A DNA stretch of 64,000 nt from the NCBI RefSeq assembly GCF_033473495.1, contig NC_088938.1, forward strand, positions 3,224,001 through 3,288,000. Direction: 5' to 3'. The position numbers were made by a program, and so were the translations under genes. Of the stretch, positions 21,285-31,766 are shown piece after piece. Position 1 is the stretch's first letter; every line of letters begins with the position of its first letter. Below the pieces are notes generated by a model. That model was not told where the DNA came from. It worked only from the letters and a program-made list of their open reading frames with translations, and did not search any database. Origin of the DNA: Cercospora beticola. Taxonomy: Eukaryota > Ascomycota > Dothideomycetes > Mycosphaerellales > Mycosphaerellaceae.

Positions 21285-22215
21285 TCAAAGGAGACCAGGA
21301 ATTATAGCCTTTCGCTTGCCGATTCTCTCTTTTCCGAACTTCTCCACGTACCACCTGTGCCCACTCAGCGCTCTCGGCAACATCGTAGAGATCTCGTTGA
21401 ACAGAAAGGTCCTGGCAGGAACGCAGTCAAGTCCGCCAATCATCCAGAATCCTGCCCATTCGAACCACTCGCATAGGTAGTGAGGGTACAGAATGAAATG
21501 GAATAAACCATTTTTCGGGATCATGTAAAGTTTGTCAGTCCCAGCGACTGGTTTTCCATCTTTCTCCGCTTGCGCTTTTTGTCTTCTGGCCGCGGCTCGG
21601 CGGATTTCTCGCAAGTCGTCGTCGTGGAAAATGTTGCCGAGGAAGCTCCAGCCCCAGATCACGAGGCCGATTTCGATCATGTAGAGCCTTCCAGCCCAGT
21701 CCCAGACTGTAGTGGGACCATATCCAGCGAGCCAACCTCCGAGTGAGAGACCATTGATCGTCTGCCAGATGAATGCACTGACCATTACGAAGGGGTGAAT
21801 CGGCGACATGGAAGGATTGAGCCAGAGCGGGGAGAGAATTGCTCGGTAGATGTAGTGAATCGAGTAGAGTCCGATCATTGTCCAGTTCGCCCAAGGAAGT
21901 CCTTCAGTTAAACCGAGCTTTGAAGGTAGAACCCAGGCGCAGTAGTTGACGATTGTGATTCCTGGGAGTTCCATGATGAGCCAGGCCCATTTTCCTGGGA
22001 GGTTCCATTTGGAGTCTACTGAGGTTTTGCCTTGGGGGTAGTAGTCGATGAACCATTGGGTTGCTGTGAACTGTGAAGTCTTTGCGTCAGTTTCCTGAAG
22101 GAGGATATGTGAGGTATTTGAGATGTTCACTAACCAGTGGGAAGAACTGCCAGCCCCACACGATCAATTCCCAGTTCTCCTTCGAGGGAGGCAGGATTCC
22201 CGGAATGAGCTCCAT
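21285..22215 (-). CDS. Steroid 5-alpha-reductase-like membrane enzyme (288 aa, two exons)
   Basis: This family reduces a C-C double bond next to a carbonyl, as in 3-oxo-5-alpha-steroid 4-dehydrogenase, in the ER membrane with NADPH. Exons are 22215-22135 and 22070-21285 with a 64-nt intron (GTTAGT...CAG), phase 0. The first exon gives MELIPGILPPSKENWELIVW and seven more residues. Several hydrophobic segments span the protein (near PGITIVNYCAWVLPS, MIEIGLVIWGWSFLG and others). The C-terminal landmarks are PKNGLFHFILYPHYLCEW, where the Pro-His-Tyr-x2-Glu pattern is the family's cofactor-side motif, and the end HRWYVEKFGKERIGKRKAII, typical of the family tail. The true substrate in fungi is unknown. 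It is divergent to the RUS1-family gene with 331 bp between starts. Confidence 0.85.
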
Positions 22216-22546
22216 TGTCGGCAACAGCGACGAGAAAAGCTGCAATGCGTCTCTGAAGTAGCGACTGAACGCACAACGGTGGTTTGTCAGTCGCGAGTGG
22301 TTGTTGGAACAAGAGAAACAAGCAATGCCGTCGTCATGGAGCTTCATCGGCACGTCGCGGGTGTCGCGCAACCTTAACACGGGACGCGAGATCCCGTGAC
22401 TGCGCGCTCCCACTGCCCTGGGAGATTGAGGCTTCAACACTTGACAAGGAGCATGGGCCAAGATCTGACATCTGGCATGTTTCGCCCACGTCGACCGCCT
22501 ATTGTTTCTTCTTCGTCTTTTCTTTTGCACGTAATGCGATTGCGAT
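22216..22546. promoter_or_regulatory. Divergent promoter region, reductase / RUS1-family gene
   Basis: These 331 bp separate two divergent starts and must contain both promoters. Shared regulation is possible. No TATA box was seen. A CT-rich stretch (tcttcttcgtcttttctttt) lies just before the plus-strand ATG. Confidence 0.5.
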
Positions 22547-24077
22547 ATGGCGGCCAAGTCGTTCAGGATTCGGGAGTACGATGATGCGGACAATGTGGTT
22601 GCCACGTATGTTCAGAGTCTGGGCAGTGAGAAGGAGAGCCGAGTTGATGTGATTGTATGTCCATGTCCGATATGTGAGATCAGACTTGCAGCTGATAGAA
22701 AGCAGCGGCCTGGGAACTCCCAGTCATTCACTGCACTATGGAGCAAGACACTTGACGTGTTTCTGCCTGTTGGCTTTCCTCACAGTGTTACAGATGATTA
22801 TCTTGAGTGAGTGGCCACAAGTCGCGAGATATGTAAGAGAGGAGTGCTGATTCAACTCAGGTATCAGATCTATGTGAGGAAACTGGTTCACGGAATAAGA
22901 CATTGCAATTCTGACATCGGGACAGGACTCGCTTCAAGCCTTCTCGAGCAGCATCGCTGCTATGCTCTCCTCTCGAGCTGTTCTCGAAGGTGTTGGAGTA
23001 GGAGATGCGACTGCCAATGCCACAACTGCCCTCCTGCTCTCCATTCTTCAAGACTCAGTCGGCCGCATCACCACGATCCTCTTCGCACACCGCTTCGGCC
23101 TGTCCCTCGAGCCGGAATGCAAGATGTATCGTCTCCTGGCAGATATCCTCAACGACGCTGGTTTCATTCTGGACTGCCTGTCTCCAATCTTTCCCAAGCC
23201 GACCCGAGTCATGATCTTGAGCACCAGCAGCATTCTTCGCTCGCTATGTGGCGTTGCAGCTGGGAGTGCAAAAGCTAGTTTGAGTGCTCACTTCGCCAAG
23301 CAAGGAAATTTGGGAGAATTGAATGCCAAAGATTCAAGCCAGGAGACAGTCATCTCTCTCGCGGGAATGCTGTTTGGTAGTTGGGTGATTACTTGGATCA
23401 CGACACCGTTTGCTACCTGGACTGCATTGATTCTGTTGCTTTCGATTCATCTGGAGACCAACAGACGTGCTGTGCGGGCCGTCAAAATGCACACTTTGAA
23501 TCGACAGAGAGCATCTTTGGTCTACCGTCATCTTCGCAAAGGCCATGTGCCTACTCCAACTGAAGTGGCGTCCAGTGAGCGCATCTTTGAACGGGACGGC
23601 GTAATGAGAGACAAAGATGATCGTGTTGTTGGCCACTGCTTCATCGGTGCACCACTGTCCAGATTGTTGGTCGCCATTGGGGAGCAACAGGCAACAACCA
23701 AAGCCGTGAAAGTCGATGAGAAGAAGCTGAGTGAAATCCTGGCACTGTATGAAAGCGACCAATATATCCTATGGCTCGACAGATCGTCTCGACCAGGCAA
23801 AGCGAACATCTTCATCGTGCTGAAGAAGCATGCAGATGCAAAGGCTCTCGTTATTGCTTGGTGGCAGGCACTTATTGTAGCGGAAGACATTTCCAACGCT
23901 GGCAAGTTGAGCGAAGGAGACATCTCGGAACAATGCAAGCTCTTCGCGAAGGCGCGTGAGGAAGCCAATGGTCTCTGGGACAAGTATTACGAGAAGCTGG
24001 GAGCGTTAGAGTGGGACTTGTCTTCAGCTCCTATGGAGACTGTAGCTGCCACTCGTGTGGAGATGGAGGAAAATTAA
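22547..24077 (+). CDS. RUS1/DUF647-family protein (457 aa, four exons)
   Basis: The family (plant ROOT UV-B SENSITIVE, animal RUSF1) is linked to vitamin B6 and light-stress biology in plants; its role in fungi is not established. Exons are 22547-22654, 22706-22806, 22861-22873 and 22926-24077; introns are 51, 54 and 52 nt. The join across the 13-nt third exon gives HSVTDDYLE-YQIY-DSLQAFSSS, matching the family pattern of FLP-G-P-SV-Y--YQ-WD--QAF. The core continues with the SRAVLEGVGVGDA, DSVGRITTILFAHRFG and SSILRSLCGVAAGSAK segments, which include the family's hydrophobic stretches. The C-terminal 150 residues are less conserved and end acidic (RVEMEEN). The first intron has a tandem AAGCAG acceptor that may add one Gln. 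It is convergent with the MFS gene. Confidence 0.9.
22861..22873 (+). other. 13-nt microexon of the RUS1-family gene
   Basis: This exon supplies the last base of a Glu codon and the residues YQIY. It is bounded by a CAG acceptor ending at 22860 and a GTGAGG donor at 22874. Because 13 is not a multiple of three, its inclusion is required to keep the downstream frame. Confidence 0.85.
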
Positions 24078-24241
24078 TGCCCTATCCTGTTCAGCTGTGA
24101 GAGCAGAGAAGCTGTGCGTATATTTACACCGATAGAATTTACTTGAAGCATTGACTTTTGTTAGAGATGCTGTCATGTGATCGCTGATGCCTAGACGATA
24201 CGCAAACGCTGCAGAAAGGAGATGGACGGACTTGTTTGCAA

Positions 24242-25799
24242 TCATGATGGACTGACCTGCTCACGCACCTGTGACCGGTGGGAGAAAAATAGAAAAGAGG
24301 TGATGCCTGTTAGTAGTGAGACAGGTAGCTTGAACGAGATGGTTAGCCATGTCTTCATCGCAGGTTACCATAGTGACTCACCTAATGTGCAGGCTGTGTA
24401 GTAGTAGCCGAAGGCGTCTGTTATCGCAGCACACAGTATGGGTCCGACCAAGAGACCAACGTTGAAGGAGATCTCGGTGAGAGAGAACATGCGACTGCTT
24501 CCGCCTCCAGGACCGAACATGTAGGGATCCTGAGCTTTGAGCTCAAACAGCAACGCTTCGAAAAGTCAGTCCAGCAACACTGATATATATGTCCACATTA
24601 CTCACATGTCAATTGGAATGCACCAGCTCCACGCATCAAGGACATGGTGAGACCGATTCCGACGATCGTCGCTACAAAAGCTCGTTCTCCTGTAGCTCCA
24701 TCTCCCACACCAAGGAAGTTGGACTTGTCAGGTACTCCAGTGAACCACAATAGCGGAGCAGTAATAACCCAACCAATAGAGGTTGGCCAACGGAGCCCAA
24801 TACGATCTCGAAGCCAGCCGATTAGCGGTGCTGTCAACATTGCTGGAATCTGCAGACCAAGGAACAATGAGCCTGTTGAAGCAGGACCCCAACCGAAAAT
24901 GTCTCGAAGATGCAGCGGAAGTGTTGCATCAAAAGCAGACATGATCACTCCGAAAGCCACAACGTTGCACATAGCTGCCCATGCCCCGCTATACCTCAGT
25001 ATCACACTGTAGAAATTGCGAGCCGGCTTTTCAGCAACCTGCTCATCTGCTGTTGAGGTTGCTTGGAGCAAAGGGGAATCCTCGCCCTGTGCAGACTCCT
25101 GCGTCGGAGTTGCTGTTCCAGATACATCTGGCTTCGCCTTCTCCTCTGGCCTGACATCGACCATTGCCAATCGAGCCACAAGATCGATGAACAGAAGACC
25201 CAATGGCACGGACCAAGCAGCCCAATACCCAAGCCATTCTAATAGCACTCCAGACACCGCTGGCCCGGTTATGATTCCGCCCGTGACGAAGCTGTTTGCC
25301 AAGCCAAGTATCTTACCCGTGTGCTTTGTGCCCGCGGATTCCGCGAGCATAGCAAAAGCGATAATCCAAGCTCCAGTGCCAGCAATACCTTGGAGAATCC
25401 GACCTGCGTAAACGAGCCATATTGAAATTGTGGAGGCAACGAGTAATGTGCCAATCGTGCAGCCCAAAAGCGAAATCAGAAGCGGGCCTTTTCGACTTGT
25501 GGTCTGATCTGCTAAATGGCCAATTATGGGGGCTGCTGGGATCGATATGAGGCCAAGAATGACGAGAAGCTCCGCGGTAAAGCGTTGTGTGTAGGCGGGA
25601 TCAAGCCGAAGTCGCTGTTCAATCATATAGGGGAGGATGGGCACCACAAACGCATAGAGGAAGTTCTCTTCGTAGCTTTCGTTAGTGTAACCTCGGGCCC
25701 CACGTAGTCTTGCCACAAACCTGTGAATAATCCTAATGTTGAGGTGAAGATGAGCAATGTCTGTGAAGTCCGCCATGATCGGCTAGGTGATGCCGACAT
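24242..25799 (-). CDS. Major facilitator superfamily transporter (about 459 aa, four exons)
   Basis: This is a 12-helix proton-coupled exporter-type protein of the DHA1/vesicular-amine-transporter-like group. Exons are 25799-25721, 25667-24606, 24555-24382 and 24306-24242; introns are 53, 50 and 75 nt. The first exon reads MSASPSRSWRTSQTLLIFTS and on to LGLFT, joining to ENFLYAFVVPILPYM, which completes helix 1; the intron contains a CTAAC branch-like site. Motif A is visible as GHLADQTTSRKGPL between helices 2 and 3, and a second copy-like motif (GWLRDRIGLRWP) lies in the C-terminal half. A polar loop of about 60 residues rich in Thr, Gln and Glu separates the halves. The last exon supplies the final helix and a short basic tail. 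The substrate is unknown. An unspliced frame starting at 25776 would give a non-homologous N-terminus and is less likely. Confidence 0.85.
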
Positions 25800-27792
25800 G
25801 GTGGAGGAAATGCAAGCTGATCAAGGAAGGTGACGAGCTTGAAGAAGTATGCTGCAGAAGTGCATACAGAGAGACAGAGAGAGCTGTTGAAATGGCGGTT
25901 AAAGACTGCATACCTCTCGGCCCGGGCGGCAGATAGCTGGCTGCCATAAGGCGTGCTAAATGCACTCCAGTGAGTCACTTTGGAACAACTGAGCTTAGTT
26001 ACAGGAATACAATGCTGGACTGGTCTATGATCGGCGTGACTGTGCATCTGTGTTAGCTGCAGTGTTCGTATGCGTCCATCGTGACACGGAATGAAGGTTC
26101 GATGGCGTGAAGAAGAGAGCTTCAGAGAGCTCAAGAGAAAGGATGTGTGAGACGGGCCGAATTCCGAATTCCGTATGTGTGTGAATTGAGGTGTTTGTTG
26201 CAGCACTCAAGACCCATTTGCTTTGCCGTCTTCGTAATGCATCACCTCAGCCAGAGTAAGTCTTCATTGTTCCCGCCATGATGCTGTGACCAGGCATAAT
26301 CTGCCACAGCCGAGTTCAGATGACGAAGGTCTTGAGCTGCCTCGCTGGCAGGCACTATTGCGTACAACGACGACGATCCATCGTTGAGTCTTGTGCCAGA
26401 AGCGTTTGGGCGCGGAGTATGCAGCATCCGGAGTCTGGGATCGGCTATCAAATCATCTGCATCTCAATGGCTTTCAATGGCAGAGAAGCCAATCTCCGTG
26501 ATTGGTTCCGGCATTGACAGTAGATGTTGGCCAATGTCTTGTCTGTCATGGCAGGTATATCCGCGATGGGCTCTGACCGGACGACTTAAACAACAGTGCA
26601 ATAAACTGCAAGATGCTGCGACAATGATCCCATGTCCATCTTCTGCGGCTTCAAGAGAAGTAGCGACGAGGTCCGTTACCGAGGTTCCACGTGAGAGTCC
26701 ACCCGGATTGCGTGCCATTCGTATTGAACAAGGGTGGCATATTGGTCGGGGCTAGGAGGATACCGTGTGGCGGTGTTCATCGATGCGACTTTGCGGCAGT
26801 TCGTCGAAAGCTCCGTCTGGCAGACATGGCGTGGGCTTGGGACGAGATCTCGTGGCCGAGGCAGGCGGCAATGTTGGTGATAGAGGCCAACCTGGAGGAG
26901 AAGGGCTGTGGTAAACGTGAAACCAACGCGAACTGTAAATGTGATTGCGGCTCTGTTGTTGTTTGTGGAGATTCCGCGGCCACGAAAATGCCGACCTTCG
27001 CCGGGAGCGGAACACGGAAGGAGGACTTGACGATCCTCTCGCAGATCCCAAATCAATGTCAGGCCATCAACACCATCAACTATCGAGGGACAAGTATCGC
27101 AATTACTTTGATGCTTTACACATCAACATACAGACGTACAGTAAGTCAACGACAGGTCGCCGCCGAGGAAATGTACGGACCTTCTCGAAGGCTGTCGAAA
27201 GCCTGTCTCAGACCCTCGCCGGGATGACCCCTCGCGACACCGCCCTCCAAGCGGTCTGCAGTAGCAAGCTGGTATAGCACGGCGCCTCATCTCTCCGACT
27301 AAGCTGACGGCGCGCTACGGCAACATCGGAGGGCCTGGCCTCTGGAGGCGCAGGTCTAAAGATACGCAAAAGAAGGCCAGAGCCATGCGAACCGCCAAGT
27401 ATGCGGTGCCTTTGAGCGCCGGACAAAGGAAGCCTCGCTCTGCTTCTGCTCCGGGTAATAAACTCGTGCCCTCCTGCGAGAAGTGAGAGGGGAAATCTAC
27501 TGGGGTTTGTTTCGATTGACCTGTTCTGATTACTGCTAATGCTCGTTGCTTGAGCTTATCTCGTGTGGAAGACAAATTGGGAAAGAGTGAGGCGTGCACG
27601 ACGACTATAAAAGAGCAAGGCTAGCTGCTGTCAAGGAGGAAGTGCTCTTCGCAGTATACACATTATACTCCGCCGCGTGCTCAAGCACCGATCTGCAAGG
27701 CCTATTACCCACACAAGCCGCGGGTCAAACGATCAGTCGTAGCAGCGAAGAAAGATCCCCCTCCGATCGAACACGAGGAGAAAGCAACAACA
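25800..27792. other. 2-kb region without a supported gene
   Basis: This holds the promoter of the MFS gene and the promoter of the small Cys-rich gene downstream. The longest plus-strand frame (26691-27227) has no recognisable features. No repeat or RNA gene was seen. Confidence 0.35.
27604..27613 (+). promoter_or_regulatory. TATA-like box upstream of the small Cys-rich gene
   Basis: The sequence ctataaaaga lies about 185 bp upstream of the ATG at 27793. It is a good TATA-box match and no other plus-strand gene starts nearby, so it may serve that gene. Confidence 0.4.
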
Positions 27793-28014
27793 ATGTGCTC
27801 CTACTCCTTCCTCTACTACTATTGCGGCTGCGACGTCTTCATGATCGACGATAGTGTGGAATACTGCGGCAATCGATATCTCAATGGCTACTCAGTCGAG
27901 ATCTGGAGCGCCGATATGTGCAAAGACCGAGTGGTAAAGTGCAATGGGAGGAGTCGATGGTATTGTTCCGAATGCAGCGAGGACCATACACTAGAATATG
28001 AGCTGGAAGAATAG
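27793..28014 (+). CDS. Small cysteine-rich protein (73 aa), possible zinc-binding
   Basis: This is an intact short frame with a good start context (aacaacaATG). It encodes 73 residues with nine cysteines: one at residue 2, a C-x-C pair near residue 11, then single cysteines, and a WYCSEC pair followed by a His near the end. There is no signal peptide, so it is probably intracellular rather than an effector. The layout (MC-Y...Y-C-C...C...WYCSEC...H) resembles small fungal proteins with scattered Cys/His that may bind zinc; this is from general familiarity, not a database match. The C-terminus is acidic (LEYELEE). A TATA-like box lies about 185 bp upstream. Confidence 0.5.
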   Translation: MCSYSFLYYYCGCDVFMIDDSVEYCGNRYLNGYSVEIWSADMCKDRVVKCNGRSRWYCSECSEDHTLEYELEE

Positions 28015-28552
28015 AGAGGAAGAGCAATCCGAGGTGGTGCTGGTGGGATAATTTGGTCTATAGTGTTAGCGAGCAAGTGTGCGGATACCACTTTGCGATT
28101 CGGGAGTTATTTGGACATGGCGATAAGCGATGGAGTTTCCGATGGGGTTGCGTGAGATTGGGTCTTGATCTTGGGAGGTCTCTTAGCATAATGTGCACTA
28201 TGGAAACTGTCCTTTCCACAGTCTGCTGCTTTCAGAGAGAAGCGTGCAGCCCTATGTTGGCCGTTCGGCCATTCCTTCATTGATGTCCTTGTTGCCCTGT
28301 GGTATTCTTAAAGTGAAAGAAGGATCCCAGCCCGCACGCAAATCCCCCACCACGACCCTCTTTCTATGTCATTCGATATGGGTCGTGGGAGTTCCACAAT
28401 CTCGTCATATTCGAATGCTTCACGAATGATCATTGATGCTCAACGCCCAACGCCTTGACCAACGCCGCCAGCTTTCCAGAAAGGTACCATACTCATCACG
28501 CTGTCCCCACGCAACTTTCTCTCCCAAACCAACACGAGCCATCCACTGCAAC
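28015..28552. other. Convergent intergenic region, 538 bp
   Basis: This is the shared 3' flank of the small Cys-rich gene and the 2EXR-like gene. No gene or repeat was recognised. Confidence 0.35.
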
Positions 28553-29368
28553 TTAGATCCACTCCCCGTTCGAGCTAGATGCAATCAGCATCCTCTTTGA
28601 AGACTCCAAGCACTTCAAGATCTGAGCCCATCCCAACCCCTGTTGCTTCAGAACCTCTACCATCTCCTTCATCTCGCCCACCACAATGCGAAAAGCTCTC
28701 TTGCCTGGAAACCTCCTGCTGCTCGGTCCATGCGCCACCCTCCTCGAATGAATCGCCTCCAACCATATCATGAGATTCTGCCATGCGAGGTCCGCGGAGG
28801 TGGGAATGTACAATTTGAACCAGACTGATAAACGGCCGCGCATGACGGGTTCGGCGCGGACCCAACGCATGTAGGCTGAAGCGTTGAGGTCGTACATGTC
28901 AAAGCGGAAGTGGTTCTCGTGGTAGTAGATTGCTAGGGCTTCTTGTCGTGCCTGGCGGTTGGCGTGCAGTATCCCGGGTTCTGGGGGTGGCTGGACCATA
29001 GTGGTGGTGATGTGGATTCTGTCGGTTGATACGAGTGCGTAGCGATAGATTTCGTTCCGTAACTCAGCGGGCAGTTCGAAGAAGAGACACTCGCCGGTCG
29101 GTTCTTCGGGACGTTCTGTCTCTTCTGTGAGAGGGACAACCTCGAGTGTGGCCGCGGGCGTGTCTGAGTTGGAGGCTCCTTCGTTGGGGTGCCACGAGTC
29201 GTTGCTGTCGCGGACTGGCAGCAACAGACTCATCATATCTGGGTCGCACATAGGTCCCGTTCGCAGTGCGGCGGTGTTCGGGCCAAATTCGAGTATTGGC
29301 GAACCAGTTGGGATGGCATCTGGCGTGGCGTTGATACAGTCAGGGACGCCCGGACTGTTGCCTAACAT
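28553..29368 (-). CDS. 2EXR/F-box-like fungal protein (271 aa; upstream start possible)
   Basis: Family members share a short F-box-like opening, L-LPAELRN-IY-YAL, followed by LL--NRQ-R-EAL-IYY--N-F. Here these read FFELPAELRNEIYRYAL and GILHANRQARQEALAIYYHE, followed by FRFDMYD. F-box-like modules often recruit SCF ubiquitin ligases, but for these short fungal proteins the role is not known. The conserved core is preceded by about 90 residues of Pro/Asp/Glu-rich sequence. I chose the ATG at 29368 (MLGNSPGVPD); the frame is open to an ATG at 29545, which would give 330 residues with a less typical, Gln/Arg/His-containing leader. The C-terminal part is a basic helix-rich segment. It lies downstream of the thioesterase gene's 3' end on the same strand. 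Confidence 0.65.
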   Translation of the reverse strand: MLGNSPGVPDCINATPDAIPTGSPILEFGPNTAALRTGPMCDPDMMSLLLPVRDSNDSWHPNEGASNSDTPAATLEVVPLTEETERPEEPTGECLFFELPAELRNEIYRYALVSTDRIHITTTMVQPPPEPGILHANRQARQEALAIYYHENHFRFDMYDLNASAYMRWVRAEPVMRGRLSVWFKLYIPTSADLAWQNLMIWLEAIHSRRVAHGPSSRRFPGKRAFRIVVGEMKEMVEVLKQQGLGWAQILKCLESSKRMLIASSSNGEWI

Positions 29369-29970
29369 ATTGATGAGTTGTGAGCTGTGGCAGTTGAGGT
29401 GATTTATGAACTTCGCGAGCAGATGTAAACGAATGCCCAGCGACGTCTTGTCCGCCTGCAACGGCCAGTTGTACGTTACACGAAGGTGCTGTTCACTTCT
29501 GCGACCACGTGCTTCTGGCGAGCTCGACTCGATCTGGGCCATCATGGCATCTTCGGCGACGTCGTCAAGTCAGTTCCACGGGAAGCTCTTTGAGACAAGA
29601 AGGTCCTTGTGACAAATCGGGTGTCAATTTTGCTTCTGCTACACCGGTACAGCTCGCAATAACGCGGTATGCCGACCAGAAAGTCCACTGAAAGGTCTGT
29701 CGACCTGTAGCTGGCCGTGGATCGACCACAGGTTGCGACTCAGCTCGTCAGCGCCTTGTCGTCAGTCGATATCGAATATCTGTAGTCGAATTCAGATCAC
29801 GGAGGACGTCGAGAATTCGCACATCCATCTAAGCTCCAACGGCTATACCTCCCTCAGATCCTGTTCCTTCCCGACGCAACGGCCGCAGCGCGAGAAGCTG
29901 GACGACAAAGTGCAAGGACGTTGAGAAACCAGAGGAAACAACGGGCCTGCGAGAGGCCAACGTTGCTTCC
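29369..29970. other. Intergenic region, 602 bp
   Basis: This lies between the thioesterase stop and the 2EXR-like gene, both on the minus strand. It may include extra coding sequence up to 29545 if the upstream start is used. Nothing else was recognised. Confidence 0.35.
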
Positions 29971-31473
29971 TCACTCGGTAATCCGCTCCGTGCTTCCGGC
30001 ATCTGCATCGCCATGCTGAACCTTTTCACGCACACTCATCGCTCTTCGTCTCGCATCAACGTACATCATCATTTCAGTGTAGGTTCTCGGTACGACCTTG
30101 ACATCTTTGTCTACCAGGAATGTGTAGTTGAACTGTCCAGTTGGCTTCGCCACACCGTGTTCGACATCTCTGACCTTGGAGTCCACTCGCACCTGTACAC
30201 GAGTCTTTGCATTCTGAGCTCGACCTTCAGTCGTCTGTTGTTCGTCGGATTGTCCTGATATGAGAGGTGGGTCCGTGTAGACGACTGTCGCTGTGAGATA
30301 TAGGACGCTTCCTACAGGTACGGGATTCTGGAAAGTGGAGGGATCAAGGGATACGAAAGTCGGTCGTGTGTGGGCGAAACTGGCAGCGCAGCAGAACGCG
30401 ATCTCAAAGGTCTGTTTGAGCAGAAAGCCACCGAAGATCATGAAGTGGTGCCTGTTTCTGTACTGCGGCTGCATGATGCTGGCGGTCCTGAGTTGAGTCG
30501 CATCCATGGCAATCACATTTGAGGGCATTCGCATTGAATCAGCGGGGTCGTGATATTGCAACTGTCGCTGCCAGATGGCATGAATTAGATCACTCTCCTC
30601 ATCGTTCGGCGTCTGCTTGAGTAAGGAATGTTTCGCCAGTTCTTTGCGACGCTGTCCGTTCTTCTCTCCCTCTTCGAACAGTCGCCTTTCTTCTTCAGTG
30701 TCGGTGCGAACGGCGGCGATATTCACTGGCTTCTTTGTAGCGGGATCCAAAGAGACCATAGTGCATTGGCAGGTCATCATGACATCTTCGGGCTTCGGCT
30801 TTTGACCTTTGGGTGGAGCTTTAGCGACTTGCAATGTGATCTCCATACTACTTCGGCCTGCGGCATACGTGACCTGATGTTGCGATTTAGCGGTTATCAG
30901 CGACGCGTGCTACGGGATGACAAACCTGTCCACTGTATTCAAGATCACAGACTTCGGTAAGAGGGTGCTCGATCGTAATTCGGTCGAAAGCTGCAGTCAC
31001 CGTAGTGACAGCATCACCTGTGTGCTTGTACGCCACTACACCGGCAAGAGCATCCAAGTCCATCAGAATGGTTCCAATGCGAATATGGCCTGACGAATTC
31101 ATATACGTGTCTAGCAACCATGGCTCTTGCGCAAGGGGAAGGACCTTGAACTATCAGTCTAGTTGTTGATGTGCATCTGTGTTCGCCAGCTACATACGAC
31201 GCTATGATATGAATCTGACATCTTCTTTGGTGTCAAGTCGCGATTTGCAGGAGTGCTGGGAGGCTCCGGCTGCTTTTGGCCTGCTTGTTGCTCCCGGAAG
31301 GCTTCGATCCATGGCTTTTGGACACGCTCTCCTGTCAATGCTCTGAAGACGCCGTCTGTCCGGTGCTGGTGACTGGCAGAAAATTGGCGTCTGGCAGCGC
31401 ATCGGCATTCTCTCGTCGTAACGCTTGGTCTGGCGCGGAACAGCTGCCGCACAGGGCTGCCTCTTGATGCCAT
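29971..31473 (-). CDS. Mitochondrial acyl-CoA thioesterase, ACOT9-like (465 aa, three exons)
   Basis: This is a double hotdog-fold thioesterase that cleaves acyl-CoA to fatty acid and CoA, probably in mitochondria. Exons are 31473-31198, 31144-30926 and 30873-29971, with introns of 53 and 52 nt, all phase 0. The N-terminus is basic and Ser/Ala-rich with no acidic residue until about residue 20, as in a mitochondrial presequence. Splice joins restore the family segments SDSYHSV-VLPLAQEPWLLD and DLEYSGQ-VTYAAGRSSMEI. The first hotdog contains NSSGHIRIGTILMDLDALAG, where the Asp/Gly-rich loop is typical; the second contains RHHFMIFGGFLLKQTFEIA. An alternative acceptor six bases upstream would add Phe-Lys. 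A central Lys/Glu-rich linker joins the domains. It is divergent to the next gene. Confidence 0.88.
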
Positions 31474-31766
31474 GTTCGTGGGAGATGTGACAAGATTCGA
31501 TGCGTTGTGAGTTCACAAACGGGAACGATTGAGGCGGAAGTCTGTTGTTGCCAAGCACGGGAGAGTTCGGAACTCTCATTCTGGCAACCAAGACTTCTGG
31601 CAACGATCCAGGGCAAATACCAACATTCGTTCCTTCCTTCTTCGCTGCAGCAAGTACTCTGAGACCAACTTGTTGGTGCTATCGATACAGCATCTACCAT
31701 ATTTCTGTCAGTCTGTCAGCACGACATGCTGGACAATTCCCACATGGCAAGCGAAATGCAAGTACA
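31474..31766. promoter_or_regulatory. Divergent promoter region, thioesterase / unknown gene
   Basis: There are 293 bp between two divergent ATGs, so both promoters must overlap or sit close together. No TATA box was seen. Confidence 0.5.

Noticed and set aside
25668..25776. MFS gene read unspliced from the ATG at 25776
   Set aside because: It replaces half of the first membrane helix with polar sequence; the spliced start at 25799 restores a helix and uses a good donor, branch-like site and acceptor.
26691..27227. Plus-strand ORF of 178 codons
   Set aside because: No recognisable domain and overlapped by several equally open antisense frames.
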